In this document: piece by piece, positions 7,529 to 15,521 of the stretch
Layout of the letters: each line of letters begins with the position of its first letter
Position numbering within the stretch: position 1 is the stretch's first letter
Origin: Dokdonella_A sp014338185
GTDB taxonomy: Bacteria; Pseudomonadota; Gammaproteobacteria; Xanthomonadales; Rhodanobacteraceae
Assembly (NCBI GenBank): GCA_030263295.1
Contig: SZOS01000030.1
Coordinates: 1 to 35,571 of the forward strand
Length of the DNA: 35,571 nt
Direction of reading: 5' to 3'
Notes under the pieces: model-generated
What the model saw: only the letters and a program-made list of their open reading frames with translations
What the model was told of the DNA's origin: nothing
Database searches by the model: none
Program-made: the position numbers and the translations under genes

Positions 7529-8256
7529 GCGCCCGGCACCGGCGCCAGTGGCATCGTCAGCAGCACCTTGGTGCCGCCGGCGGTGCCGGCCGTCCAGTCG
7601 ATGCCGCCGGCCAGCTCGGCCGCACGTTCGCGCATGCCGCGCAGGCCGCTGCCCGCGGCGGGCGCATTCACGCCCGCGCCGCTGCCATCGTCGGTGAGCT
7701 CCAGGCGCAGCAGGGCCGCGCGCTCGTCCACGCGCACGCGCACGTGGCGTGCCTGGGCATGGCGGATCACGTTGCTGATCGCCTCGCGCACGATGCGGTG
7801 CAGGTGCAGTGCGCGGGCGTGGTCGAGCGGCGGGTCGGGCAGCGCCTCGCTGCTGTGCCAGTCCAGCACGATGTCGACGGCCGCGAGCCGCTGCGTGGCC
7901 TCGTTGCGGATGTCGGCGAGCACGTCGGCCAGGGTTCCCGGCGTACCGCGCGAGCGCGTGACCACGTCGCGCAGGTCCTGCAGCAACGCCCGCGCGCGGT
8001 CGGCCTGCTGCGGCGTCTGCGCGTCGTGGATCAGGCCGAGCAGGCGCGCACCGAGGTCGTCATGCAGGTCGGCATGGATGCGCTCGCGTTCGCTGGCGGC
8101 GGCCTGCTCGCGCGCCAGGGCCTCGCGTTCGGCGCCGCGCACCGCCGCGCTGCGGCGCTCGGCAGCCAGCTGCGCACGCAGGCGCAGGGCATGGACCAGA
8201 CTCGCGGCGGCCAACCCCAACGCCAGCACCACGATCGTGAGCGCAGCCGGCGTCAT
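7525..8256 (-). CDS. NarL-type sensor histidine kinase with almost no sensor domain
   Basis: The product has 243 residues, short for the family. It has one N-terminal membrane helix (about 5-24), a basic linker, then the HisKA_3 dimerisation helix with the phospho-acceptor His65 in ERERIHADLHDDLG. The ATP-binding domain has REAISNVIRHAQA (N box), DDGSG (G1) and GSGLRGMRERA (G2). No periplasmic loop or PAS/GAF domain is present, so the signal must come from elsewhere. The kinase gene immediately upstream ends inside its start codon (8253-8256) and is an obvious candidate source. It phosphorylates, presumably, the regulator encoded next. Confidence 0.93.
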   Translation of the reverse strand: MTPAALTIVVLALGLAAASLVHALRLRAQLAAERRSAAVRGAEREALAREQAAASERERIHADLHDDLGARLLGLIHDAQTPQQADRARALLQDLRDVVTRSRGTPGTLADVLADIRNEATQRLAAVDIVLDWHSSEALPDPPLDHARALHLHRIVREAISNVIRHAQARHVRVRVDERAALLRLELTDDGSGAGVNAPAAGSGLRGMRERAAELAGGIDWTAGTAGGTKVLLTMPLAPVPGA

Positions 8257-10685
8257 GGAGCCGGATGCTGCCGCAGCGCGGCCGCCTTGGCGGGCTCACC
8301 CAGCCGCGCATGGACGTCGGCGAGGCGCTCCGCCGCGGTCCGCGTGCGCGCATGGTCGGCCCCGACCAGTGCGAGCAATTGCGCGTGCGCGGCCTCGAGC
8401 TGTTCGCGGGCCTCGCCGAGCCGGCCCATGCGCGCCAGGCACAGGCCGAGGTTGCTGGTGAAGATCGCCGTCATCAGGTGTCCGGCACCGAGCGCGCTGC
8501 GGGCGTCGGCCACGAGACTGGCGAACTCGCGCTCGGCCGCCGGCAGGCGCCCGGCATCCATGAGCAGCATCGCAAGGTTGTTGCGCGGCGCGAAGGCCGA
8601 CGGGTGTTCGCTGCCCGCGCGCTGCTGGATCGCGATGATGCGCCGGTACAGGGCCTCGGCCTCGTCCACGCGCTTGCGTGCCTCGAGGATGTAGGCGAGC
8701 GAGTTCATCGCCGCCAGCGTCTGCACATGGCCGTCGCCGGCGCTGCGCTCGAAGCCCTGCATCGAGGTGCGTGCGGCCGCCTCGGCCTCGTCGAGCCGGC
8801 CGTCCTCGGCCAGGATGTTGGCCAGCGTCTGCCAGGTGGTGAGCGTGCCCGAATGCTGCTCGCCCAGCACCTCGCGCTGCAGGGCCAGCACCTGCCGCGC
8901 CTGTTGCGCGGCGGCCGCGTGGTCGCCGCGCGCGGCGAGGATCAGCGCGAGGTTGTGGCGGCTGGTCAGTGTGGTCGGCGCACGCTCGCCGAAGTGGGCC
9001 AGGCGCCAGTCGAGCACCTCGCGGATCAGGGTCTCGGCCTCGTCGAGCCGACCCGCATCGCGCAGCAGGGTCGACAGGCTGCTGCGTGCGGTCGCCTGCG
9101 TCACCTGGATCTCGCGCGTGGCGGCCAGTTCAGGCGGCAGCTGCGCGAGCCGACCCAGCAGCGCGCGCAGGCCCTGCTCGGCGGCATCGACCTTGCCGCG
9201 GTCGCTGTCCACGCGCGTGTCGGCGAGGTCGAGGTCGAACCTGGTGGCCAACGGCGCCCCGGGCCACGCCGCGCGTGCCTGCGCCAGCACCTGGCGCGCC
9301 TCGTCGAAGCGCGCCAGTTCGATCAGGATCGTCGCATGCTCACGCAGCAGCGCCACGTGCTGTGGCGGCGGCGTGTGCGCATCGACCAGCGCGAGTGCGC
9401 GCTCACTCAGCGCCAGCGCGGCCGGGTAATCGCCCAGCGCCCGGCGTGCCGATGCCAGCGTCGCGGCCACCGCACGCTGCACGTTGGGCTGGGTGGCGAG
9501 GCCGTCCAGCGCCTGCGCGGCGGCATCGATCACCTGCGCCATGCTCGGGTTGCGTCCACCGGTCGACTCGGGATTGGCCGATGCCAACATGCGCTGCAGG
9601 AAGCCGCTGACCGCCGCGCTTTCGCCCGCGCGGCGATCGGCTTCGGCGTGCGCGGCACGTTCGGCCCAGGCGAAGCGCAGCGACACCGCGGTGGCCGCGG
9701 CCAACACGCAGAACACGATCGCCGCGGCCGCGCTGAGCGCGCGATGCCGGCGCACGAAGCGTCGCGCGCGGTAGGCGAGCGTGGCGCGCCGCGCCACCAC
9801 CGGCCGATGTTCGAGCACGCGCTCCAGGTCATCGGCGAACGCGGCCGCGCTGGCATAACGCTGCGCCGGCTCGCTCGCCAACGCCTTCATCACCACGGTG
9901 TCGAGGTCGCCCCGCGCCCCGCTGGTGACCTGTGCCAGCGGCGGGGGCGCCTCGTGGCGCAGGATGTCGAGCGCCTCGAACAGGGTCGAGGTCGCCAGCC
10001 GCGGATGCGGCAGGCGCCCGCCGATGAGTTCGTAGGCGATCACGCCCAGCGAATACACGTCACTGCGCGCATCGGCGCTGCCGTCACCGCCGCTGAGCTG
10101 CTCGGGACTCATGTACGGCAAGGTGCCCAGCACCTGTCCTGCGAGCGTCAGCGTCGCGTCCGCGCCGCCCTCGCGCTGGGCGATGCCGAAGTCGAGCACC
10201 TTGGGCTGGCCTTCGCCGTCGACGAGGATGTTGCCGGGCTTGAGGTCGCGATGGACCACGCCATGCTCGTGGGCGAACTGCACCGCGCGCACGATGCGCA
10301 CCAACAGGCGCAGGCGCGTGGCGAGGTCGGCCTGCGTGTTGCGCGCATGGTCGAGCACATGCTCGCCGCGCACGCACTCCATCGCCAGCCACGGCACGCT
10401 TGCATCCCCCACGCGCGCTTCGCCCGCGGCGTACAGGCGCGCGATACCCGGGTGCTCGAGCGCGGCCAGGGTCTCGATCTCGCGGCGCAGGCGCGCCGCC
10501 AGGTTCGGCGCCGGCCCGCGCGCGACCTTGAGCGCCACCTGGCGCGGTGGATGCGATTCCCGGGCCAGGTAGACGCGACCCATGCCGCCTTCGCCGAGTA
10601 TGCCGACGATGTGGTACGGCCCGATCCGCGACAGCTCGCCGGCGGCCGGCGCGCTGCGCGGCTGGCCCGGTTCAGTGGTGTGCAC
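8253..10685 (-). CDS. Hanks-type serine/threonine protein kinase with TPR repeats
   Basis: The product has 810 residues from the chosen GTG at 10685, which is preceded at 7 bp by the strong binding site GGGGGA. An upstream TTG at 10739 would add 18 residues. The kinase domain (about 23-290) has the Gly loop GEGGMG (31-36), Lys53 in VALK, HRDLKPGN (135-142), DFG (155-157) and the MSPEQ activation-loop end, so it looks active. A membrane helix lies at about 306-330. The rest is a long helical part made of TPR units of about 42 residues, recognisable as repeated LxEAExxxR and A-L-N-L-A patterns. The kinase domain should be cytoplasmic and the TPR part outside. It overlaps the histidine kinase gene by 4 bp. 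Confidence 0.94.
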   Translation of the reverse strand: MHTTEPGQPRSAPAAGELSRIGPYHIVGILGEGGMGRVYLARESHPPRQVALKVARGPAPNLAARLRREIETLAALEHPGIARLYAAGEARVGDASVPWLAMECVRGEHVLDHARNTQADLATRLRLLVRIVRAVQFAHEHGVVHRDLKPGNILVDGEGQPKVLDFGIAQREGGADATLTLAGQVLGTLPYMSPEQLSGGDGSADARSDVYSLGVIAYELIGGRLPHPRLATSTLFEALDILRHEAPPPLAQVTSGARGDLDTVVMKALASEPAQRYASAAAFADDLERVLEHRPVVARRATLAYRARRFVRRHRALSAAAAIVFCVLAAATAVSLRFAWAERAAHAEADRRAGESAAVSGFLQRMLASANPESTGGRNPSMAQVIDAAAQALDGLATQPNVQRAVAATLASARRALGDYPAALALSERALALVDAHTPPPQHVALLREHATILIELARFDEARQVLAQARAAWPGAPLATRFDLDLADTRVDSDRGKVDAAEQGLRALLGRLAQLPPELAATREIQVTQATARSSLSTLLRDAGRLDEAETLIREVLDWRLAHFGERAPTTLTSRHNLALILAARGDHAAAAQQARQVLALQREVLGEQHSGTLTTWQTLANILAEDGRLDEAEAAARTSMQGFERSAGDGHVQTLAAMNSLAYILEARKRVDEAEALYRRIIAIQQRAGSEHPSAFAPRNNLAMLLMDAGRLPAAEREFASLVADARSALGAGHLMTAIFTSNLGLCLARMGRLGEAREQLEAAHAQLLALVGADHARTRTAAERLADVHARLGEPAKAAALRQHPAP

Positions 10686-10751
10686 GACAGGTTCCCCCGA
10701 ATCCCCCGGGCGCGATCCTGCCACATCGGGCCGCCCCAAGGCGATGCCCGC

Positions 10752-11354
10752 TCAGTGGCCCGCATCCACCTCGCGCACCAGCAGCAGCTCGCACGCACCC
10801 GCGCCCGAGTCCTCGCGCGTGAGCGAGCTGCGCCATTGCCAGCCGTCGGCGCGCTGCGCCGCCACCAGTTGGCCGCGCAGGTCGACGAGCGCGCCCACGC
10901 GTACCCGCGCGAGCGCACGCGCCACCGCGGCGTCGGCCGGGATCAGATGCACGTTCGCGCTAGAGCGCACGATGTCCTGCGGCGGCAACGGCGGCTCGCC
11001 GCGCCAGCGATAGCTGTAGTAGCGCGCAGCCTGGGTGATCTCCAGCCGCGCCAGCACCGCGCTGTCGGACATGCCACGCCAGCCCAGCGCGAGGTCGAGC
11101 GGCGACAACGCACTCTCGGCATCCCAGCGGTAGTCGGCGCGCGACAGCACGCGCGCCCGGATGCGGTAGTCGGCCAGCGGCGTGAGCGTGAATCCATCCA
11201 GCTCGACCGGCGCGCTGGAGCGCGGCGGGGTCTGCGTGGGTTCCTCGGCCACCCGCATGCCCGGTGCATGCGTGAGCGGGCGCTGGCGCGCCCACTGCAG
11301 CGCGCCCAGCAGCGCGATGACGAAGGCGAGCGCAAGCCAGCCGCGCCGCGTCAC
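10752..11354 (-). CDS. Conserved membrane-anchored protein of unknown function
   Basis: The product has 200 residues from a GTG at 11354 that overlaps the stop of the TPR gene (GTGA, 11351-11354). One N-terminal membrane helix (WLALAFVIALLGALQWA) is followed by a soluble domain with the blocks FTLTPLADYRIRARVLSR, SPLDLALGWRGMSD, SANVHLIPAD and RSSLTREDSGAGACELL. I recognise these as a conserved hypothetical family of proteobacteria without a known activity. Topology suggests the domain is periplasmic. It lies 66 bp upstream of the kinase gene. Confidence 0.8.
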   Translation of the reverse strand: MTRRGWLALAFVIALLGALQWARQRPLTHAPGMRVAEEPTQTPPRSSAPVELDGFTLTPLADYRIRARVLSRADYRWDAESALSPLDLALGWRGMSDSAVLARLEITQAARYYSYRWRGEPPLPPQDIVRSSANVHLIPADAAVARALARVRVGALVDLRGQLVAAQRADGWQWRSSLTREDSGAGACELLLVREVDAGH

Positions 11355-11677
11355 GTGCCGGCCCGGCGCAGGCGATTGGCGAACACGGTCATCTCCTTGG
11401 CCGCCTGCACGTCGCCACGCGCCTGGGCCACGCCAATGCCCTGCTCCCATGCCGCCAGTGCGGCGGCGTCATCGCCGGCCCGCGCCAGCGCATGGCCGAG
11501 CGCCTTCCACGCCGCCGAATAGCGCGCGTCGAACTGCAATGCCTCGCGCAACGCCGCCACCGCGGCCGCCGCATCGCCATGGGCCAGCAGCGCGTTGCCC
11601 AGCGAGTAGCGCAGCATCGCGCCATCACGCGGGCCGCCGACCTGCGCGCGCAGGCGGGCGATTAGATCCTCGTTCAT
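11351..11677 (-). CDS. Small TPR protein
   Basis: The product has 108 residues. The start MNEDLIARLRAQV is followed by about two and a half TPR units (LRYSLGNALLAHGDAAAAV, YSAAWKALGHALARAGDDAA, WEQGIGVAQARGDVQAAKE). There is no signal peptide, so it should be a cytoplasmic adaptor. I took the ATG at 11677 because the repeat starts soon after; an ATG at 11758 would run back into the phospholipase gene. It starts 37 bp after that gene stops and is coupled to the next by a GTGA overlap. Confidence 0.85.
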   Translation of the reverse strand: MNEDLIARLRAQVGGPRDGAMLRYSLGNALLAHGDAAAAVAALREALQFDARYSAAWKALGHALARAGDDAAALAAWEQGIGVAQARGDVQAAKEMTVFANRLRRAGT

Positions 11678-11714
11678 CGCGCCATGATCGCGCGTTGCCG
11701 CGCCGCGTGCAGCA

Positions 11715-12962
11715 TCACGATGCCGGCGTGCGGGTGACGCCGAGCCGGTGCACGTCATGGGTGGCGATGCCGACCGAGCGCGCGGGCATCGCCAGAAACT
11801 CGGGGTGGGCCAGCGTGTTCTGCATGTCGAGCAGGCCCGCGGCCCAGTGCCCGCGCATCGTGCCCAGGCCGAAGGCGTAGTCCTTGAACTGGGTCTCGAA
11901 CGGCTTGCTCTGATAGATGAGGTGCACGATGTTGAACACCCGGTCGCTCACCAGCGGCTGCAGGGCGCGGCGCAGCTTGGCGTCGATGCGTCCGGGCGGC
12001 AGCGCCGCGACCAGGTCGCGCAGGGCATGGTGCAGCTTGTGCAGGTGGGCGATGTGGTCGGTGCCGAAGCGCGTGCGGCTGGAGTACTGGATGTCCTTCT
12101 GCCGCTCGAACACGTCCATCATCGTGCGCGGCAGTTCGCCACGCGCGCTCCACAGGTCGACCTGGAACACGAGGCTGTCCCGACGCGGCTGGTCGGTGAG
12201 CACATGGTCGAGCGGCGTGTTCGACACCAGCCCGCCGTCCCAGTAGTGCTCGCCGTCGATCTCCACTGCCGCGAACGCCGGCGGCAGCGCGCCCGATGCC
12301 ATCACGTGCTCGGGTCGGATCGCCTCGCGCGCGGAATCGAACCAGCGCAGGTTGCCGCTGGTGACATGGGTGGCACCGACCGCAAGGCGCACGCTCTTGT
12401 CGCGGTTGATGCGCTCGAAGTCGACGAAGCGCTCGAGCGTGTGGCGCAGCGGCGTGGCGTCGTAGAAGCTGGTGGCCTGTGCGCTGGCGTCCTCGTACAG
12501 GAACGGCGAGACCGCGCGCGGACGGAAGAAGCCCTGCTGTCCGAACGCGAGCGCGCCCAGCGCGCCCAGCGAGTTGGCCCAGGCGTCGAGCGCGTGCGCT
12601 GGCGGCAACCAGCCCAGCAGCGCGCGCACCGCGTGCGCGACCGGCGCGGCCAGGCCCAGCGGCTGGCAGATCAGCTCCCAGAACCCGCGCAGGCGCTCGA
12701 CCCGATGTTCGGGCGCGTTGCCGGCCAGGATCGCCGCATTGATCGCGCCGATCGAGGTGCCCGCGAACCAGCGCGGCTGGATGCCCGCCGCATGCAGCGC
12801 CTCGTACACGCCGCACTGGTACGAACCCAGCGCGCCGCCGCCCTGCAGCACCAGCGCCACCGACTCGTACGCTTCGGCCAGGCGCGCGGGCGAGGCGGCG
12901 GTCTCCTGCGCGGCGGTGCGCGCACGCAGGCGCGCACTGCGCGGAGCGGCTGCGCGCTTCAC
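11715..12962 (-). CDS. Patatin-like phospholipase (DUF3734 type)
   Basis: The product has 415 residues from a GTG at 12962 that overlaps the bdhA stop (GTGA, 12959-12962). The oxyanion loop is GGGALG (41-46), the nucleophile Ser70 lies in GTSIG, and the dyad Asp242 lies in DGG, so the Ser-Asp dyad is complete. The C-terminal part (SSRTRFGTDHIAHLHKLHHAL, LIYQSKPFETQFKDY) matches the DUF3734 extension, here identified from memory. No signal peptide is seen, so it is probably cytoplasmic. The pairing with 3-hydroxybutyrate dehydrogenase, common in relatives, suggests a role in lipid or polyhydroxybutyrate turnover; that is inference. Confidence 0.93.
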   Translation of the reverse strand: MKRAAAPRSARLRARTAAQETAASPARLAEAYESVALVLQGGGALGSYQCGVYEALHAAGIQPRWFAGTSIGAINAAILAGNAPEHRVERLRGFWELICQPLGLAAPVAHAVRALLGWLPPAHALDAWANSLGALGALAFGQQGFFRPRAVSPFLYEDASAQATSFYDATPLRHTLERFVDFERINRDKSVRLAVGATHVTSGNLRWFDSAREAIRPEHVMASGALPPAFAAVEIDGEHYWDGGLVSNTPLDHVLTDQPRRDSLVFQVDLWSARGELPRTMMDVFERQKDIQYSSRTRFGTDHIAHLHKLHHALRDLVAALPPGRIDAKLRRALQPLVSDRVFNIVHLIYQSKPFETQFKDYAFGLGTMRGHWAAGLLDMQNTLAHPEFLAMPARSVGIATHDVHRLGVTRTPAS

Positions 12963-13741
12963 TGCATGAACCAGCCGTGGCTCACCACGATGCTCTGTCC
13001 GGTGAGCGCATTGCTGCCGAAGCCGGCGAAGAACAGCGCGCACGCGGCCACGTCATCGACGGTGGTGAACTCGCCATCGACCGTGTCCTTGAGCATGACC
13101 TTCTTGACCACGTCGGCCTCCGAGAGGTTGAGCTCGCGCGCCTGCTCGGGGATCTGCTTCTCGACCAGCGGCGTGCGCACGAAGCCGGGGCAGATCACGT
13201 TGGCGCGCACGCCATGCGCGGCGCCTTCCTTGGCCACCACCTTGGCCAGGCCGATCAGGCCATGCTTGGCGGTCACGTAGGGCGCCTTGAGCATCGAGGC
13301 TTCCTTGGAATGCACCGAGCCCATGTAGATGATCGAGCCGCCCTTGCCGCGCGCGTACATCTGGCGCAGGCACGCCCGCGTGGTGAGGAAGGCGCCATCG
13401 ACGTGGATCGCCATGAGCTTCTTCCAGTCGGCGTAGGAAAAGTTCTCGAGCGGGTTGACGATCTGGATGCCCGCATTGGAGACGAGGATGTCGACGGCGC
13501 CGAGTTGCTTGACCACGGCCTCGACGCCGGCGTCGACCTGCTGCTCGTTGGTCACGTCCATCGCCACGCCGATCGACTGGACGCCCTTGCCCTGCAGCTC
13601 GCGCGCGGTCGCCTGCGCGCCGTCGAGGTTGAGGTCGGCGATCGCGACCGCGGCGCCATGGTCGGCGAACACTTCGGCGATGCGCTTGCCGATGCCGCTG
13701 GCCGCGCCGGTGACGATGGCTGTCTTTCCGTCAAGTCTCAT
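12959..13741 (-). CDS. bdhA: 3-hydroxybutyrate dehydrogenase
   Basis: The product has 260 residues, the standard length. It is a classical short-chain dehydrogenase: NAD-binding TGAASGIG (11-18), NAG at 89-91, and catalytic Ser142, Tyr155 and Lys159 (YVTAKHG). Family-specific blocks are MGSVHSKEAS, CPGFVRTPLVEKQIPEQA and the end TGQSIVVSHGWFMQ. It oxidises (R)-3-hydroxybutyrate to acetoacetate with NAD+ in the cytoplasm, a step in polyhydroxybutyrate breakdown and ketone-body use. The ATG is preceded by GGGAG at good spacing. A candidate promoter and a terminator-like hairpin lie upstream (13906-13933 and 13838-13868). Confidence 0.95.
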   Translation of the reverse strand: MRLDGKTAIVTGAASGIGKRIAEVFADHGAAVAIADLNLDGAQATARELQGKGVQSIGVAMDVTNEQQVDAGVEAVVKQLGAVDILVSNAGIQIVNPLENFSYADWKKLMAIHVDGAFLTTRACLRQMYARGKGGSIIYMGSVHSKEASMLKAPYVTAKHGLIGLAKVVAKEGAAHGVRANVICPGFVRTPLVEKQIPEQARELNLSEADVVKKVMLKDTVDGEFTTVDDVAACALFFAGFGSNALTGQSIVVSHGWFMQ

Positions 13742-13837
13742 GGGGATGCTCCCTGTCAACGCGGCCCGGCCGCGGGAATGGTGTGCGTGGCGGACACGGC
13801 GGCGCGGCCGCCGTGGCGCGGCCGGGGGTTCGCCAAC

Positions 13838-13868
13838 AAAAAGGCGCCGCACGTTTCCGGGCGGCGCC
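13838..13868 (-). terminator. Intrinsic terminator or attenuator between ntrX and bdhA
   Basis: On the minus strand GGCGCCGC and GCGGCGCC pair perfectly (8 bp, 10-nt loop) and are followed by TTTTT at 13842-13838. This is the only hairpin in the window with a real T-tract in the right place. It could end the ntrX transcript 135 bp after its stop. A promoter-like pair lies between ntrX and the hairpin, so it could also act on a bdhA leader. Confidence 0.7.
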
Positions 13869-13905
13869 AAATGGAGTGTGAAATGAAGCTGTGCGTTGAG
13901 ACCAT

Positions 13906-13933
13906 ATTGTCGCCCACGAGTTCCGCAGTGCAA
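13906..13933 (-). promoter_or_regulatory. Candidate sigma70 promoter upstream of bdhA and its leader hairpin
   Basis: On the minus strand TTGCAC (13928-13933, 4 of 6) and GACAAT (13906-13911, 4 of 6) are 16 bp apart in an otherwise unusually AT-rich stretch. Transcription would start near 13899 and run into the hairpin and T-tract after about 60 nt, or continue to bdhA with a leader of about 160 nt. Confidence 0.4.
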
Positions 13934-14003
13934 CAAACCGCAGCTGAACGGGGTGGCCGCGGCGGGACCGCGTGGCCGTTGACCGCTGCCGCTGCCGCGC
14001 CGC

Positions 14004-15401
14004 TCACGCCTCGTCGCCGCTCTTGCCGCCGCGCGGGTCGATGTCCAGGTCCTTGAGCTTGCGGTACAGGTGGGTGCGCTCCATGCCGGCGACCTTGGCC
14101 AGCTTGCCCACGCTGCCGCCCGCCTGCGCGAGCTGGTGCAGCAGGTAGGCGCGCTCGAACTGCTCGCGCGCCTCGCGCAGCGGCAGCGCGAAATCGATGT
14201 CGGCGGCGGGACCGCGCGGCGCGGCCGCGGGCGTGGCCGCGGCCTCGGTGTCGAGCGCGGCCTCGACTTCGGCCAGGCTGATGTCACTGCCACCACCGAG
14301 CACGAGCAGGCGCTGCACGAGGTTGCGCAGCTCGCGCAGGTTGCCGGGCCAGGGGTGGTTGCGCAGGCGGTTCTGAGCCGCCAGCGAGAACGTGCGGTAC
14401 GGCAGCTGGTCGCGGTTGGCGAACCAGTCGGCGTGGTAATGCAGCAGTTCGGGCACGTCGTCGGCGCGCTCACGCAGCGGCGGCACCTGCAGCGGCACGA
14501 TCTTGAGCTGGTAGTACAGCTCCTCGCGGAAGCGGCCGGCGGCGACCAGCGCGGCGAGGTCGTGCGCGCTGGCCGCGATCACGCGCAGGTCGACCGGCAC
14601 CGCCTCATGCCCGCCGCAGCGGATCAGCGCGCGCCGCTCCAGCACGCTCGACAGGCGCAGCTGCGACTCGGCGTCGAGGTCGGCCACCTCGTCGAGGAAC
14701 AGCGTGCCGCCGCTGGCCTGCTCGATCAGGCCATGCTGCACGTTGCCACCTTCCTCGACGCCGAACAGCGCGCGCGCCGCGCTGCCCTGCGCGATCGCGC
14801 CCGCGGCCAGGGTCACGAACGCCGCGGCGCGACGCGGGCTGCGCTCGTGCAGCGCGCGTGCCAGCGTCTCCTTGCCGGTGCCGGCCTCGCCGAGTACGAG
14901 CACGCCGGTGTCGTGCGCGGCGATCTTGTCGAGCTGCGCGCGCAGCGCCTGCATCGCCTTGCCGCCGCCGACCAGGTCGCCCGGTGCCGGCACCTGCCGG
15001 CGCAGGCCCTCGTTCTCGCGTCGCAACTGGCCCGCTTCGACCGCATGGCCGACCACGAGCAGCAGCTTGGCCAGCGACAGCGGCTTCTCGATGAAGTCCC
15101 ACGCCCCCAGGCGCGTGGCCTCGACCGCGGTCTCGATGTTGCCGTGGCCCGAGATCATGATGACCGGACAGGGCAGGCCGCCACGCTCGCTCCACTCGCG
15201 CAGCAGGCTGATGCCGTCGAGGTCGGGCATCCAGATGTCGAGCAGGATCACGTCGGGGCGCTGGCGCCGGCGCGCCTCGCGGGCGCTGGCGGCCGACTCC
15301 GCGGTCTCGACCAGATACCCCTCGTCTTCGAGGATGTCCTTGATGGTGGCGCGGATGTCGGGTTCGTCATCGACCACGAGGATGCGTGCGGCAGCCGCCA
15401 T
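14004..15401 (-). CDS. ntrX: NtrX-type response regulator, AAA+ family, without GAFTGA
   Basis: The product has 465 residues. The receiver has VVDDE at its start, phospho-acceptor Asp55 (LLDIWMPDLDG) and Lys106 (EKP). The AAA+ domain has Walker A GEAGTGKE (171-178), Walker B GGTLFLDEVADL, and the later blocks REELYYQLKIVPLQVPPLRER and HPWPGNLREL. The C-terminal Fis-type helix-turn-helix (VGKLAKVAGMERTHLYRKLKDL) binds DNA. Where sigma54 activators have GAFTGA, it has only FGVEEGGNVQHG (213-224), so direct sigma54 activation is unlikely; other NtrX proteins share this. Its usual partner ntrY lies 2.9 kb away, beyond three glycosyltransferase genes. It probably controls envelope, redox or nitrogen genes. 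Confidence 0.92.
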   Translation of the reverse strand: MAAAARILVVDDEPDIRATIKDILEDEGYLVETAESAASAREARRRQRPDVILLDIWMPDLDGISLLREWSERGGLPCPVIMISGHGNIETAVEATRLGAWDFIEKPLSLAKLLLVVGHAVEAGQLRRENEGLRRQVPAPGDLVGGGKAMQALRAQLDKIAAHDTGVLVLGEAGTGKETLARALHERSPRRAAAFVTLAAGAIAQGSAARALFGVEEGGNVQHGLIEQASGGTLFLDEVADLDAESQLRLSSVLERRALIRCGGHEAVPVDLRVIAASAHDLAALVAAGRFREELYYQLKIVPLQVPPLRERADDVPELLHYHADWFANRDQLPYRTFSLAAQNRLRNHPWPGNLRELRNLVQRLLVLGGGSDISLAEVEAALDTEAAATPAAAPRGPAADIDFALPLREAREQFERAYLLHQLAQAGGSVGKLAKVAGMERTHLYRKLKDLDIDPRGGKSGDEA

Positions 15402-15521
15402 CGGCCTCGACCTGCGTTGCAAAAAAGAGACAACAGCATAGCGCAGCAGCGCGCACCGCGCTCTGGGCCGGCGCAGGCGACTGCGGCTACGCTTGCGCTC
15501 CCCGCCGCTGCCCAGCCCGCC

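Noticed and set aside
8265..11522. A plus-strand open frame of more than 1,000 codons opposite the kinase gene
   Set aside because: It shows the same antisense pattern; the minus strand encodes intact kinase motifs and TPRs.
13756..14007. Small minus-strand frame between ntrX and bdhA, from which a 49-residue peptide could start within it
   Set aside because: It runs through the terminator hairpin, has no ribosome binding site and shows no family resemblance. I treat the region as regulatory.
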